Source of the DNA: Sorangium cellulosum So0157-2
Lineage (GTDB): Bacteria > Myxococcota_A > Polyangia > Polyangiales > Polyangiaceae
NCBI RefSeq assembly: GCF_000418325.1
Contig: NC_021658.1
Span: 14,674,501 to 14,738,500, forward strand
Direction of reading: 5' to 3'
Length of the DNA stretch: 64,000 nt
Positions 17,613-26,618 of the stretch are shown here, piece after piece. The notes under the pieces are model-generated. The model was given only the letters and a program-made list of their open reading frames with translations, was not told where the DNA came from and made no database searches. Numbering within the stretch: position 1 is the stretch's first letter; each line of letters starts with the position of its first letter. Made by a program: the position numbers and the translations under genes.

Positions 17613-17692
17613 CGCCCGACGGCCGCGCGCCGGCAGAGCCCGGCGCAGGGCGAGCCGGCGCGCGGCGTGCGCTGTCGAGGAGGAGAGGCAGC

Positions 17693-17920
17693 GTGGAGCA
17701 GGGGATCGCGACGTGGGGCACGCCGTTCGAGCTCCTGAAGAGTCACGGGCCCCACGTCGCGAGCGCGTTGCTCATCGCGATCGACGGCTGGCGCCCGCCC
17801 GCGCCGGCGCCCCGGCGCACGGCGCGGGTGCTGTCTTTGCACACGCGTTTGCACACGAGCGCTACGCTCGGGCGAGGACAGCCCCAGGTTCCACGAGGTC
17901 CATGGAGAACACGCATTTGA
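17693..17920 (+). CDS. Possible small protein before the histidine kinase
   Basis: A frame of 75 residues starts at GTG 17693 after a strong GAGGAGGAGAGG and reads IATWGTPFELLKSHGPHVAS, which is plausible for a small soluble protein. It overlaps the first 19 bases of the kinase gene in another frame. Its C-terminal half becomes Arg/Pro-rich and looks less like a protein. No family is recognised, so this is a low-confidence call. Confidence 0.28.
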   Translation: MEQGIATWGTPFELLKSHGPHVASALLIAIDGWRPPAPAPRRTARVLSLHTRLHTSATLGRGQPQVPRGPWRTRI

Positions 17921-19680
17921 AGAGCGGGAGTGGCGAGCGCGCCGAGCGGGTCTCGCCTCCGGGCGAGGGCGCGACGGCAGAGCCCGCGCCGGCGCCGCGC
18001 GGCGCGGCGGGGGCGGCGCCGCTCGAACAGGAGCGCCACGCGCTGCACGAGCCGTCCGCGGACTGCGCGCTGATCGACGCCTTCTTCCAGGCGACGACCG
18101 CCGGGCTCGGCGTGATCGACCGCGAGCTCCGCGTGGTGCGGCTCAACCAGGCGCTGGCGGACATCAACGGGATCCCCCTCGAGGCGCACCTCGGCAGGAC
18201 GATCCCCGAGCTCCTCCCGGAGATGAGCGACGCGATCGTCGCCCATCTCCGGCGCGTCCTTCTGACCGGGGCGGCGTTCACCGCCGAGGTCACGGGGCGG
18301 ACGCGGGCCTCGGACCAGCCGCGCTCCTGGCTGGTCAATTACGCGCCCGTGCGGACGAAGGACGAGGGCGTCATCGGCGTGGGGGTCGTCGTGCTCGACA
18401 TCACCGAGCGCAAGCGGACCGAGGACCGGCTCCAGGAAGAGGGGGAGACGCTGGAGGTGCTCAACCTCACGGGCAAGCAGCTCGCGGCCGAGCTCGATCT
18501 GGAGAAGCTCGTGCAGGCGGTGACCGACGCGGCCACGCGGCTGAGCGGCGCGCAGTTCGGCGCGTTCTTCTACAACGTCACGAACGCCGAGGGGAAGAGC
18601 TACATGCTCTACACGATCTCGGGCGTGCCGCGAGAGCACTTCTCCGCGTTCCCGATGCCGCGCAACACGGACGTGTTCGCGCCCACCTTCAACGGAGAGG
18701 GCGTGGTGCGCCTCGACGATGTCACGCAGGACCAGCGCTACGGGAACAACGCTCCTTACCACGGCATGCCGAAAGGCCATCTGCCGGTGGTCAGCTACCT
18801 GGCCGTGCCGGTGGTGTCTCGCTCCGGGAGCGTCATCGGCGGGCTGTTCTTCGGGCACCCGGCGCGGGGCGTCTTCACCGAGCGGGCGGAGAAGCTGGTG
18901 GTCGGCCTCGCGGCTCAGGCCGCCATCGCGATGGACAACGCGCACCTGTTCCGGCGGGCGCAGCAGCTCATCCAGGCCCTCGAGCGGAGCAACAAGGAGC
19001 TCGATCGCTTCGCCTACGTGGCGAGCCACGATCTGAAGGCGCCGCTCCGCGCCATCGCGAACCTGTCGCAGTGGATCGAGGACGACCTCATGGACAAGGC
19101 GTCGCCGGAGACGCGCCAGCACATGGTCCTGCTCCGCTCGCGCGTGGTCCGGCTCGAGGCGCTCATCGAGGGCATCCTGCGCTACTCGCGCGCTGGACGC
19201 GTGCGCGACAAGCCCGAGAGCGTGGAGGTCCGGAAGCTCCTCGACGACGTGCTCGCGCTGCTCACGGTCCCCGAGGGCGCGTCGATCGAGATCGCGGCGG
19301 ACATGCCGACGCTCCTCGCGGAGCGGGTTCCGCTCGAGCAGGTGTTTCTGAACCTGATCGGCAATGCGTTGAAGTATGCCGATCGCCCCGACCCGCGCGT
19401 CGAGGTGCGGGGGCGGGATCTGGGCGAGCTCTGGGAGTTCTCGGTGAAGGACAACGGGCCCGGGATCGCGCCGCAGTACCACCAGAAGGTCTGGGAGATC
19501 TTCCAGACCCTGAACCCGCGCGACAACGTCGAGGGGACGGGCATCGGGCTCTCGATCGTCCAGAAGATCGTGCTCAGCAAGGGAGGCCGGGCGTGGGTCG
19601 AGTCGGAGAAGGGCGCCGGCGCCACGTTCTCCTTCACCTGGCCGCAGAGCGAGCCCGACGTCGGGGGCGGCGCGCGCTGA
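17902..19680 (+). CDS. PAS-GAF sensor histidine kinase
   Basis: A soluble histidine kinase of 592 residues. A PAS domain lies at about 50-175 (GLGVIDRELRVVRLNQALAD; end VVVLDITERKR), then a GAF domain at about 190-350 (VPVVSRSGSVIGGLFFGHP). A HisKA dimerisation domain carries the phosphorylated His in FAYVASHDLKAPLRAI, and an HATPase domain carries the N box LIGNALKYAD, DNGPGIAPQY and GTGIGLSIVQKI. The order resembles phytochrome-like and myxobacterial light/redox kinases, but no chromophore Cys is obvious. No membrane segment and no receiver domain are present, and no response regulator gene is adjacent. The ATG at 17902 was chosen because upstream in-frame sequence is unlike protein. Confidence 0.92.
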   Translation: MENTHLKSGSGERAERVSPPGEGATAEPAPAPRGAAGAAPLEQERHALHEPSADCALIDAFFQATTAGLGVIDRELRVVRLNQALADINGIPLEAHLGRTIPELLPEMSDAIVAHLRRVLLTGAAFTAEVTGRTRASDQPRSWLVNYAPVRTKDEGVIGVGVVVLDITERKRTEDRLQEEGETLEVLNLTGKQLAAELDLEKLVQAVTDAATRLSGAQFGAFFYNVTNAEGKSYMLYTISGVPREHFSAFPMPRNTDVFAPTFNGEGVVRLDDVTQDQRYGNNAPYHGMPKGHLPVVSYLAVPVVSRSGSVIGGLFFGHPARGVFTERAEKLVVGLAAQAAIAMDNAHLFRRAQQLIQALERSNKELDRFAYVASHDLKAPLRAIANLSQWIEDDLMDKASPETRQHMVLLRSRVVRLEALIEGILRYSRAGRVRDKPESVEVRKLLDDVLALLTVPEGASIEIAADMPTLLAERVPLEQVFLNLIGNALKYADRPDPRVEVRGRDLGELWEFSVKDNGPGIAPQYHQKVWEIFQTLNPRDNVEGTGIGLSIVQKIVLSKGGRAWVESEKGAGATFSFTWPQSEPDVGGGAR

Positions 19681-19926
19681 GCAGGGCCGGCCGCGGCGCG
19701 CCGCCGCGCGGGCCGCGGAGGCGAGCGTGGCGATCCGCCACGCTCCGCGCCGGGTGAGGCACGCCGCTGGCGGCGCAGCCGGCCGAAGGCGCCGGCGCGA
19801 CGCGAGCGCGAGGGACGCGAAGGTCGGGCGCGCGGATTGCTTCACCGGGAGGAGCGCTCTGCGCGATCCGCTTCATCGAGGAGCGGTGAGCGCGAGCCCT
19901 GGCCTCTTGCTGGAAGCTCGACGGTA

Positions 19927-20892
19927 ATGCATCGATCCGTGGCAGTCCTGTTGAATTGCTCTTCCCGATCGAACCGCGCGGCGGAGCAGCGCGCGCGGCT
20001 CGGGGAGCTCCTGAAGGAGACCGGCTTTGACGCAGATCTGCTGTGCGCCGAGAAGACCCGGCACATGGGGGAGCTCGCCCGCTACGCGGCGCGGGAGCCC
20101 TACGATCTCGTCGTGGCGGCCGGCGGCGATGGCACGGTGAACACGGTCGCCGCGGCGGTCGCCGGCACGGACAAGACGCTGGGGGTGCTGCCGCTCGGGA
20201 CGGTGAACCATTTCGCCAAGTACCTCGGCGTGCCGCTGACCCTCGAGGGGGCCGTGCGCACGCTGGTCGAGGGGCGGCGCGCCCGGGTCGACGTGGGCGA
20301 GGTCAACGGGCGTGTGTTCGTGAACAACTCGACCCTGGGCATCTATCCCAGCATCGTGCGCGACCGCGAGGCGCTCCGGAAGCGGAGCGGGCTCAACAAG
20401 TGGGTCGCCCTCGCGCTGGCGACCGTCTCGGGCATCCGGCGGCACGAGCGCGTCCGACTCCGTCTCTTCCTGGACGGGCAGGAGCTCCAGCTGGACACGC
20501 CGTTCGTGTTCGTCGCGAACAATGATTTCAAGCTCGGCGACGTCGACCTCGCCCGGCAGCGGCCGCCGGGCTCGGGCGAGCTCGGGGTGTGCGTCGCTCA
20601 CGCGGAGAGCCGGCTCTCCAGCGTCAGGCTCATCGCCAGCGCCCTCGCCGGGCGCATCCAGGAGGCGAGCGATTTCAGCGTCTTGCGCACGACGGAGCTG
20701 CGGGTGGAGGCGCCGGGGCGCCGCCGGCTCCACGTGGCCGCGGACGGCGAGGTCCTGAAGATGAAGCCGCCGCTCTGCTATCGCACGCGGCCTGAGGCGC
20801 TTCGCGTCATCGTGCCCCTGTCGTCCCAGATCAGCGCGGGCTCACGACGGCGGGAGGGCTCGACGGTTCACGTCGCCGCGCTGGGGGGATGA
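19927..20892 (+). CDS. Diacylglycerol kinase-family lipid kinase
   Basis: A protein of 321 residues of the DAGK catalytic family (YegS/BmrU/DgkB type), which phosphorylates lipids or sphingoid bases with ATP at the membrane surface. Motifs seen are the nucleotide loop GGDGTVNTVAAAV near residue 65 and PLGTVNHFAKYLGVPL, then NNSTLGIYP; the C-terminal domain ends with the ADGE segment. The ATG at 19927 starts a typical VAVLLNCSSRSNRAAEQ strand-loop. The metallophosphoesterase gene follows after six bases, so the two are an operon. Confidence 0.9.
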   Translation: MHRSVAVLLNCSSRSNRAAEQRARLGELLKETGFDADLLCAEKTRHMGELARYAAREPYDLVVAAGGDGTVNTVAAAVAGTDKTLGVLPLGTVNHFAKYLGVPLTLEGAVRTLVEGRRARVDVGEVNGRVFVNNSTLGIYPSIVRDREALRKRSGLNKWVALALATVSGIRRHERVRLRLFLDGQELQLDTPFVFVANNDFKLGDVDLARQRPPGSGELGVCVAHAESRLSSVRLIASALAGRIQEASDFSVLRTTELRVEAPGRRRLHVAADGEVLKMKPPLCYRTRPEALRVIVPLSSQISAGSRRREGSTVHVAALGG

Positions 20893-20898
20893 TTCATC

Positions 20899-21708
20899 AT
20901 GCGCACGCTCGTGCACCTGTCGGATCTGCACTTCGGCCGCGTCGACAAGGCCATCCTCCGCCCGCTGATCGACAGGATCTGGCGGATCGAGCCGAGCGCG
21001 GTCGTGATCTCGGGCGACCTGACCCAGAGGGCGCGGAGCGCCGAGTTCGCCGAGGCGCGCGCCTTCCTCGACGCGCTGCCCGCGCGGCAGATCGTGGTGC
21101 CCGGCAACCACGATGTCCCGCTCTACAACCTGTTCGACCGGTTCCTCCGCCCGCTCGACAAGTACCGGAGCCACATCACGGACGACCTCTCGCCGTTCCA
21201 CCTCGACGCGGAGATCGCCGTGCTCGGCATCAACACGGCGCGCTCGCTGACCATCAAGGACGGGCGCATCAACGCGCGGCAGATCGGGGAGATCAAGGCG
21301 AGGATGTGCGATCTCGGGCCCGAGATCACGAAGATCGTGGTCACGCATCATCCGTTCGATCTGCCCGAGAACTCGCCGCACGCGATCGTGGGGCGCGCGC
21401 GGCAGGCGATGGCGGCGATCGCGAGCTGCGGGGTCGACATCATCCTGTCGGGGCACCTGCACCTGAGCCACACGGGGCACTCCGCGGAGCGGTTCGAGGC
21501 CGGCGGGCACTCGTCGCTCATCATCCAGGCCGGCACGGCGACGTCGACGCGCGGGCGCGGGGAGCAGAACGCGTTCAACGTGATCCGGGTCAGCGGGCAC
21601 AAGATCGATATCGAGCGGAACTTCTGGGAGGCGGAGAGCGGTATTTTCAGGATCGCCGGCGCGGAGCATTTCGAGGAGACGGCGCGGGGGTGGGTGCGAG
21701 CGGCGTGA
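20899..21708 (+). CDS. Metallophosphoesterase (calcineurin-like)
   Basis: A protein of 269 residues with the full set of metal-binding motifs: LSDLHFG at residue 7, ISGDLTQ near 38, PGNHDVP near 70, THHPFD near 150 and GHLHLSH near 190. The family hydrolyses phosphomonoesters or phosphodiesters, including cyclic nucleotides and lipid headgroups (CpdA, GpdQ, LpxH relatives). Tight linkage to the lipid kinase suggests a lipid or headgroup substrate, which is inference. No signal peptide is seen, so it is cytoplasmic. It is followed by a large inverted repeat. Confidence 0.9.
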   Translation: MRTLVHLSDLHFGRVDKAILRPLIDRIWRIEPSAVVISGDLTQRARSAEFAEARAFLDALPARQIVVPGNHDVPLYNLFDRFLRPLDKYRSHITDDLSPFHLDAEIAVLGINTARSLTIKDGRINARQIGEIKARMCDLGPEITKIVVTHHPFDLPENSPHAIVGRARQAMAAIASCGVDIILSGHLHLSHTGHSAERFEAGGHSSLIIQAGTATSTRGRGEQNAFNVIRVSGHKIDIERNFWEAESGIFRIAGAEHFEETARGWVRAA

Positions 21709-21734
21709 GACGAGTTGAACGAGGACGAGAGGAC

Positions 21735-21832
21735 GAACCACAGAGACACAGAGGGCACAGAGGCGAGAAAGAGAGATGAGGCGATGCCTCGTTCTTCCTC
21801 TCTCCTCTGTGCCTCCGTGCCCTCTGTGGTTC
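21735..21832. repeat. Large inverted repeat with CACAGAGG motifs
   Basis: The left arm GAACCACAGAGACACAGAGG and the right arm ending CCCTCTGTGGTTC pair over nearly 30 bases with few mismatches; a smaller hairpin (GAGGC/GCCTC) lies in the loop. It sits between two convergent genes, the phosphoesterase and xylulokinase, and could end transcription from both sides. Similar CACAGAG-rich hairpins are dispersed in many bacterial genomes. Confidence 0.75.
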
Positions 21833-21855
21833 AAACTCTCTATCTCACGTCCGCA

Positions 21856-23412
21856 TCACGCCAGCTTCCCGAGCTCCCGGAACCGCCCCCGGAGGTCGCT
21901 GTAGAGCCCCCGGTACACCGCGTGGATCTCCCGGTACCGCGCCGAGCGCGCCTGGTCCGGCGCGACCCGCGAGACGACATGGACGAACGCGTCCGCCGCC
22001 TCCTCGACCGACGAGAACAGCCCAGCGCCCGCCGCGCCGAGGAGCGCCGCGCCGTAGGCCGGGCCCTCGGTCGACGTCGTGATCGCCACCGGGGCCTCGA
22101 ACACGTCGGCCATCAGCTGCCGCCAGAACGCGCTGCGCGCCCCGCCGCCGGTCAGCCGGATCTCGTCGATCGAGACCGCCGCCGCGCCGTTCGCCTGCCC
22201 CACGCCGCGCATCAGGTCCAGCGAGTCCGCCAGCCCGAACGTGATGCCCTCCAGCACCGCGCGCGAGAGGTCGGCCTTCGTCGTCCGGGCGCTCAGCCCC
22301 ACGAACGCGCCGCGCGCCGCCGCGTCGTTGTGCGGCGTCCGCTCGCCCATCAGGTACGGCAGGAAGACCACGCCGCCCGCCCCGGGGCGCGCCGTCGACG
22401 CCGTGTCCGAGATGATCTCGTACGGATCGACCTTGCGGATCTCCGCCGCCATGCGCTCCCCGTCGCCGAGGACGTCGCGGTACCAGCGGAGCGCGCCGCC
22501 GGCGGCGAGCATCACCCCCATCAGGTAAAAACGGCCCGGGACCGCGTGGCAGAAGCTGTGCAGCCGCATCTCGGGCTCCACGACCCAGCTGTCGGTGTGC
22601 GCCAGGATCACGCCGCTCGTGCCGACCGACGCCATCGCCCGGCCAGGGCGCACGATGCCGAGCCCCACCGCGCCCGCCGCGTTGTCCGCCGCGCCCCGCA
22701 CGACCAGCGTGCCCGCCGGCAGCCCCGTGGCCGCCGCGACCTCGGGCGTGAGCTTGCCGAGCGGCGCGTTCGACGGCGCCGACTTCGGGAACACCGCGCG
22801 CGGCACCCCGACCGCGTCGAGGAGCTCGGCGCTGAAGGCGCGATCCCCCGGCGAGAACGCCAGCGTGCCGCTCGCGTCGCTGTCGTCGGTCCCGAGCTCG
22901 CCCGTGAGCTTGAGCCCCACGTAATCCTTCGGCATCAGCACCGCGCGCACGCGCGCGAACGCCTCGGGCTCGTGCTGCCGCAGCCAGAGCAGCTTCGGCA
23001 GCGTGAACCCCTCGAGCGCCCGGTTGCCGACCAGGCGCGCGAGGCCCGCGTCGCCGACCTTCGGGTTCGCGTGGATCGCCTGGCACTCGGCCGTGGTGCG
23101 CGTGTCGCACCACAGGATGGCCGGCCGGATGACGGCCTGCGCCTCGTCCAGCAAGACCGCCGAGTGCATCTGCCCCGTCAGCCCGATCGCGCGCACCTCG
23201 TCCCGGCGCGGGCCGAGGGCGTGGGCGAGCTCGCCGAGGGCGCTCAGCGCCGCGGCGGCGAAGTCCTCGGGCTCCTGCTCGGCCCACCCGGCGTGCGGCG
23301 TGGAGAGCGGGTATTCGCGGTGCGCCGACGCGACCGCCGCGCCGCGCTCCGTTTCGACTGCGATGGCCTTGAGGCCGCTGGTCCCGACGTCGATTCCGAT
23401 CACGATGGCCAT
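21856..23412 (-). CDS. xylB: Xylulokinase (FGGY carbohydrate kinase)
   Basis: A protein of 518 residues, the usual size for FGGY kinases. The N-terminus has IGIDVGTSGLKAI; further family marks are GLTGQMHSAVLLD near residue 80, which is typical of xylulokinase, then LPYLMGERTPH and LTGGGARSAFWRQLMADVF in the second half. It would phosphorylate D-xylulose with ATP to feed the pentose phosphate pathway. The gene follows the polyol dehydrogenase on the same strand after 92 bases, so a polyol such as xylitol or arabitol could be oxidised to a ketopentose and then phosphorylated. The ATG at 23412 is preceded by AAGGAAAAGGA. Confidence 0.92.
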   Translation of the reverse strand: MAIVIGIDVGTSGLKAIAVETERGAAVASAHREYPLSTPHAGWAEQEPEDFAAAALSALGELAHALGPRRDEVRAIGLTGQMHSAVLLDEAQAVIRPAILWCDTRTTAECQAIHANPKVGDAGLARLVGNRALEGFTLPKLLWLRQHEPEAFARVRAVLMPKDYVGLKLTGELGTDDSDASGTLAFSPGDRAFSAELLDAVGVPRAVFPKSAPSNAPLGKLTPEVAAATGLPAGTLVVRGAADNAAGAVGLGIVRPGRAMASVGTSGVILAHTDSWVVEPEMRLHSFCHAVPGRFYLMGVMLAAGGALRWYRDVLGDGERMAAEIRKVDPYEIISDTASTARPGAGGVVFLPYLMGERTPHNDAAARGAFVGLSARTTKADLSRAVLEGITFGLADSLDLMRGVGQANGAAAVSIDEIRLTGGGARSAFWRQLMADVFEAPVAITTSTEGPAYGAALLGAAGAGLFSSVEEAADAFVHVVSRVAPDQARSARYREIHAVYRGLYSDLRGRFRELGKLA

Positions 23413-23440
23413 GAAGAGCGTCCTTTTCCTTGGAAGAGAA

Positions 23441-23513
23441 GGTGAGCGGCTAGAACGTTGAAGCGAAGCTGAGCGGCTAGGAACCCTGAAGAGAGGCTGA
23501 GCGGCTAGAACAC
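23441..23513. repeat. 27-bp repeats copying the dehydrogenase 3' end
   Basis: Three units of about 27 bp share GCTGAGCGGCTAG. The rightmost includes the stop codon and last codons of the dehydrogenase gene; the other two lie in the spacer before xylB. It looks like tandem copying of a gene end. Confidence 0.7.
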
Positions 23514-24515
23514 GACCTGGAGCTTCATGGGCGCGGTGCCCTTCTTCATCATCTCCAGCCCGCGCGGGAGCTCCTCGACGGGCATCGCCTCGGACAGGAG
23601 CCGCTTCACGTCGACGGCCCCGCGCTCCATCAGCTTGAATGCCCGGTCGTACGTCCTCCTGATCGCGAAGCTGCCGATGATCTCGAGATCGCGCCGGTAG
23701 ATCTCGAACGGCGAGACCTCGATCTTGTCCTGCGGACCACACACGCCGAACACGAGGTACCGGCCGCCGTTCTTCACGTACTGGAGCGCGTCGCCGAGGA
23801 CCCGCGCGATGCCCGTCGCGTCGATCACGACGTCGAAGCCGTAGGGCGCGATCTTCTTGAGCTTCGCCGGGAGCGCGTTGTCGGCGACGACCACCTCGGT
23901 CGCGCCGTGCTGGCGCGCCAGGTCGAGCTTCGACTCGACGAGGTCGACCACGGTGACCGCGGCCGCGCCGTTGGCGCGGCTCGCCTGGAGGTGGAGCTGG
24001 CCGATCGGGCCGGCGCCGAGGACCAGGACCTCCGAGCCGATCTCGATGCGCGCGCGATCCTGGCCGAAGACGACGCACGCGAGCGGCTCGCAGAACGCCG
24101 CCTCGCCGAACGAGACGCGCTCGAAGCGATAACAGTTCTTCGCCGGGACCCGGACGAGCTCGGCGAAGCCGCCGTCGCGGGTCACGCCCACCGCATTCCA
24201 CCGGAGGCAGTGGTTCTGCCGGTTGATCATGCAGAAATGGCACTCTTCGCAGGTCACCGTCGGGTCGACCATGACCCGGTCGCCGGGCCGGAGGCCCTCG
24301 ACCTCGTCGCCCACGGCGGCCACCTCGCCGGCGAGCTCGTGCCCCGGGATCAGGGGAAAGGTCGGGAAGAAATCGCCCTCCCAGATGTGCACGTCGGTCC
24401 CGCAGATGCCGCACGCCTTCGCGCGGACGAGCACGTCGCGCGGGCCGATCTGCGGCGGGGCGACGTCGTTGCGTACGGCGATCTTCTTCACGGCTTCGAG
24501 AACGGCTGCCTTCAT
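23505..24515 (-). CDS. Zinc-dependent polyol/threonine-type dehydrogenase
   Basis: A medium-chain zinc alcohol dehydrogenase of 336 residues. The catalytic zinc ligands are visible in ACGICGTDVH (Cys about residue 38) and PGHELAGEV (His-Glu about 62). The structural zinc loop has four Cys in CEECHFCMINRQNHC, and the Rossmann motif is VLGAGPIGQLH near 165. The pattern fits sorbitol/xylitol dehydrogenases and related enzymes that oxidise polyols with NAD. Linkage to xylulokinase supports a pentitol pathway. The ATG at 24515 has GAGGAGGG upstream and is preferred over an earlier in-frame ATG at 24536. Confidence 0.9.
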   Translation of the reverse strand: MKAAVLEAVKKIAVRNDVAPPQIGPRDVLVRAKACGICGTDVHIWEGDFFPTFPLIPGHELAGEVAAVGDEVEGLRPGDRVMVDPTVTCEECHFCMINRQNHCLRWNAVGVTRDGGFAELVRVPAKNCYRFERVSFGEAAFCEPLACVVFGQDRARIEIGSEVLVLGAGPIGQLHLQASRANGAAAVTVVDLVESKLDLARQHGATEVVVADNALPAKLKKIAPYGFDVVIDATGIARVLGDALQYVKNGGRYLVFGVCGPQDKIEVSPFEIYRRDLEIIGSFAIRRTYDRAFKLMERGAVDVKRLLSEAMPVEELPRGLEMMKKGTAPMKLQVVF

Positions 24516-24627
24516 ACGAGACCCTCCTCGGGGCATCGCAGGGGCAGCGCGGCCGCTTCCTGCGAAGCCCTCCTCGTGGGGGTCGCATAGGCGGGTCGCG
24601 GCCGGGCGTCGAGGGCCGTCGAGCCGC

Positions 24628-24651
24628 GCCCCGCGCGGCGACGCGCGGGGC
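24628..24651 (-). terminator. Perfect GC-rich hairpin
   Basis: Arms GCCCCGCGC and GCGCGGGGC pair perfectly around six bases, 17 bases past the stop of the minus-strand gene that ends at 24668. It probably separates that gene from the dehydrogenase gene. Confidence 0.55.
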
Positions 24652-24667
24652 GGGCTGACGCGGGACG

Positions 24668-25654
24668 TCAGGACTTCGCGGAGACCTTGGGCGGAGAGAT
24701 CGTGCGCCAGAGGAAGGCGTAGACGTCCATCAGATCGCGCGGGGCGAGGCTGCGCTCGCGCAGCCGCCGCTCGAGCTCGCGCGCGAGCGCCTGCATCCGG
24801 CCGTAGCCCTCGGCGCTCGGCGCGCGATCGTAGGCGAGATCGAAGCCGAGCACGGACGCCTGCTTCTCGAAGAACGAGGGCTTCACGAAGACGTGCTCCT
24901 CCGGGTAGACGAGCGCGCTCAGGATCGTCGCGAGCGGCCAGGTGGCGACCTTGGCCGCGGCGAGCACGCCGGCGAGCCGGTCGAAGCGCGCGGCGTAGTC
25001 GCCCGCGCCGTAGAGCAGGTCGACGACCGCCTCGGCGTAGGCGCGGTGGTGCTCGGCCGGCATCTTGTTGAACGGGATGAGGTCGCCGAGCGGGTGCAGG
25101 AGGCCGGTCGCGGCCTTGTGGACCTTGGCGATCCGCTCCATGAAATCGGCGAGGTTGCCCGCCGCGAGCAGCGCCTCGAGCTCGCCCTTGCCGAGGAGCG
25201 CGCGCGCGGTCTCGATGGCGCCCTGCTTGAAGGCCTTGCTCTTCTTCTTCCCGCCCTCGGCCGCGACGGCCCCGGCGGCGCCGCGCTCCTCGGCGACGAA
25301 GTGCGGGCCCCCGAACCCGCCCTCGAACTGCGACTCGAAGATCGAGACCTGCTCGTCGAAGCTCGTGAGCGGCGGCGCGACCACGCGCGCGCGCTGCTTC
25401 TTGGCGGCGGCCGACGGCCGGTCACGGAGACCGCGGATCCTGGCCTCGAGCGCGCTCGCCTCGTCGTCGCCGAGCTGCACCGGCTCGAGCTTGGACCAGA
25501 AAGCCTTGGCGATGGAATGATTGAGGCCGTCCTCGAAATCGTAGAAGCGCTTTTCGTCGCGCTCCTCGACGAGGTATCCGAGTCCCCACTGGGGACACCC
25601 CGGGTGCTTGACGATGATCGGGGCCGAAGGTTCCGTTGAACGAGAGGTCGCCAT
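24668..25654 (-). CDS. Hypothetical protein with DUF3553-like N-terminus
   Basis: A cytoplasmic protein of 328 residues. The first 50 residues (VKHPGCPQWGLGYLVEERD, then YDFEDG and AFWSKLEPV) resemble DUF3553, a small beta-barrel that recalls a nucleic-acid-binding fold and has the pattern pointing to distance-from-consensus correction of damaged text (GLG, FxxxG). The remainder is helical, with a Lys-rich stretch GKKKSKAFKQG near 140 and a well-conserved-looking HPLGDLIPFNKMP. I do not recognise the large domain. It stands alone between a hairpin and a repeat-rich spacer. Confidence 0.7.
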   Translation of the reverse strand: MATSRSTEPSAPIIVKHPGCPQWGLGYLVEERDEKRFYDFEDGLNHSIAKAFWSKLEPVQLGDDEASALEARIRGLRDRPSAAAKKQRARVVAPPLTSFDEQVSIFESQFEGGFGGPHFVAEERGAAGAVAAEGGKKKSKAFKQGAIETARALLGKGELEALLAAGNLADFMERIAKVHKAATGLLHPLGDLIPFNKMPAEHHRAYAEAVVDLLYGAGDYAARFDRLAGVLAAAKVATWPLATILSALVYPEEHVFVKPSFFEKQASVLGFDLAYDRAPSAEGYGRMQALARELERRLRERSLAPRDLMDVYAFLWRTISPPKVSAKS

Positions 25655-25796
25655 AGGCGGCGCAGCCTACTCGATCTTGGGACGGCCGCACCCGCTCCGG
25701 CCCCGCTCCGGCGTCGCTTCTGGACCCGTGTTCAGGTGCGCCGCGCGGTCGGCGCGCAATCGAGCCCATCCGCCCGGCGCGGCGCGCGGCGTCAGC

Positions 25797-25905
25797 GGGC
25801 GTCGCGCCGCCGAGGCGAGCGCGAGGGGTCGTCGGCGTCGCGCGCCGCCGAGGCGAGCGCGAGGCGCTAGTTGACGTCGCGCGCCGCCGAGGCCAGCGCG
25901 AGCTG
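25797..25905. repeat. Short repeats copying the LON-domain gene 3' end
   Basis: The block CGTCGCGCGCCGCCGAGGCG with following AGCGCGAG occurs three times with small changes. The last copy is the coding end of the LON-domain gene (ASAARDVN and stop), the others lie just downstream of it. Confidence 0.65.
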
Positions 25906-26598
25906 CTGGAGCGCGAGCGCCTCGGTCACGCGGCGCACCCGCGCGACGACGTCGAGGGTCTCCAGCACGGCCTGCCGCTCCCGCGCGTCGAGGATCAGGT
26001 GATGGGCGCAGAGGTCGGCGACGAGCGAGGTGGCCGCGTCGCGCGGCAGCCGAAACTCGAAATTGCTGTCGCGATCGCGGACGAGCGATGCGAACGAGGC
26101 CGCGGTGGAGATGAGCGCGGCGTGATCTTGGGCCGAGATCTCGCCGGGCTGGTCCTCGAGGACGGTCGCCGCGGCCGTGCGGTACGGCGGCACGAACGGG
26201 CGCTCCGCCAGGCGGACGCGGGCGCGTCCCCGCAGCACGATGTTGTAGCGGCCCCCCGGCAGCTCGGCGTGATCGATGATCTCGCCCGCGCCCGCCACCC
26301 CCGCGATGGCCGGGTGGCCGTGCGCGTCGATCGGGTGGGGGTCCGTGATGAGGACGACCGAGAGGATGCGGTGCGTCTCGAGCGCGTCGCGCACGAGCGC
26401 CCGGTAGCGCGGCTCGAAGATGTGGAGCGGCAGGAGGGCGCCGGGGAACAGCACCGTCTGCGGCAGCGGGAACAGCGGGAGCTCGGGCAAGGCCGCGTTG
26501 AGATCGCCCGGTCGCGGAGGCGTCGTTTCCACGAGCCTCAGGGTAGCACGCGGGGGGGTCGCGTGTGGCGGCGCCACGTACATCGAGCGCGGCAGCAT
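25867..26598 (-). CDS. LON substrate-binding-domain protein
   Basis: A protein of up to 243 residues carrying the N-terminal (substrate-binding) domain of Lon protease without the ATPase or protease. Typical features are ELPLFPLPQTVLFPGALLPL, then HIFEPRYRALVRDAL and the GRARVRL strand. The C-terminal 100 residues are helical (ATSLVADLCAHHLILDARER). Such stand-alone proteins are common and may handle damaged or unfolded proteins, but their role is not established. The exact start is uncertain: ATG 26598, ATG 26583 and a GTG about 66 bases further in (VETTPP) are all possible, and the domain begins only after the last. Confidence 0.85.
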   Translation of the reverse strand: MLPRSMYVAPPHATPPRATLRLVETTPPRPGDLNAALPELPLFPLPQTVLFPGALLPLHIFEPRYRALVRDALETHRILSVVLITDPHPIDAHGHPAIAGVAGAGEIIDHAELPGGRYNIVLRGRARVRLAERPFVPPYRTAAATVLEDQPGEISAQDHAALISTAASFASLVRDRDSNFEFRLPRDAATSLVADLCAHHLILDARERQAVLETLDVVARVRRVTEALALQQLALASAARDVN

Positions 26599-26618
26599 GC
26601 CTGATCGCGCAGCGCGTG

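Noticed and set aside
17743..19845. Minus-strand open frame of 700 residues
   Set aside because: Shadow of the histidine kinase gene, whose catalytic motifs are unmistakable on the plus strand.
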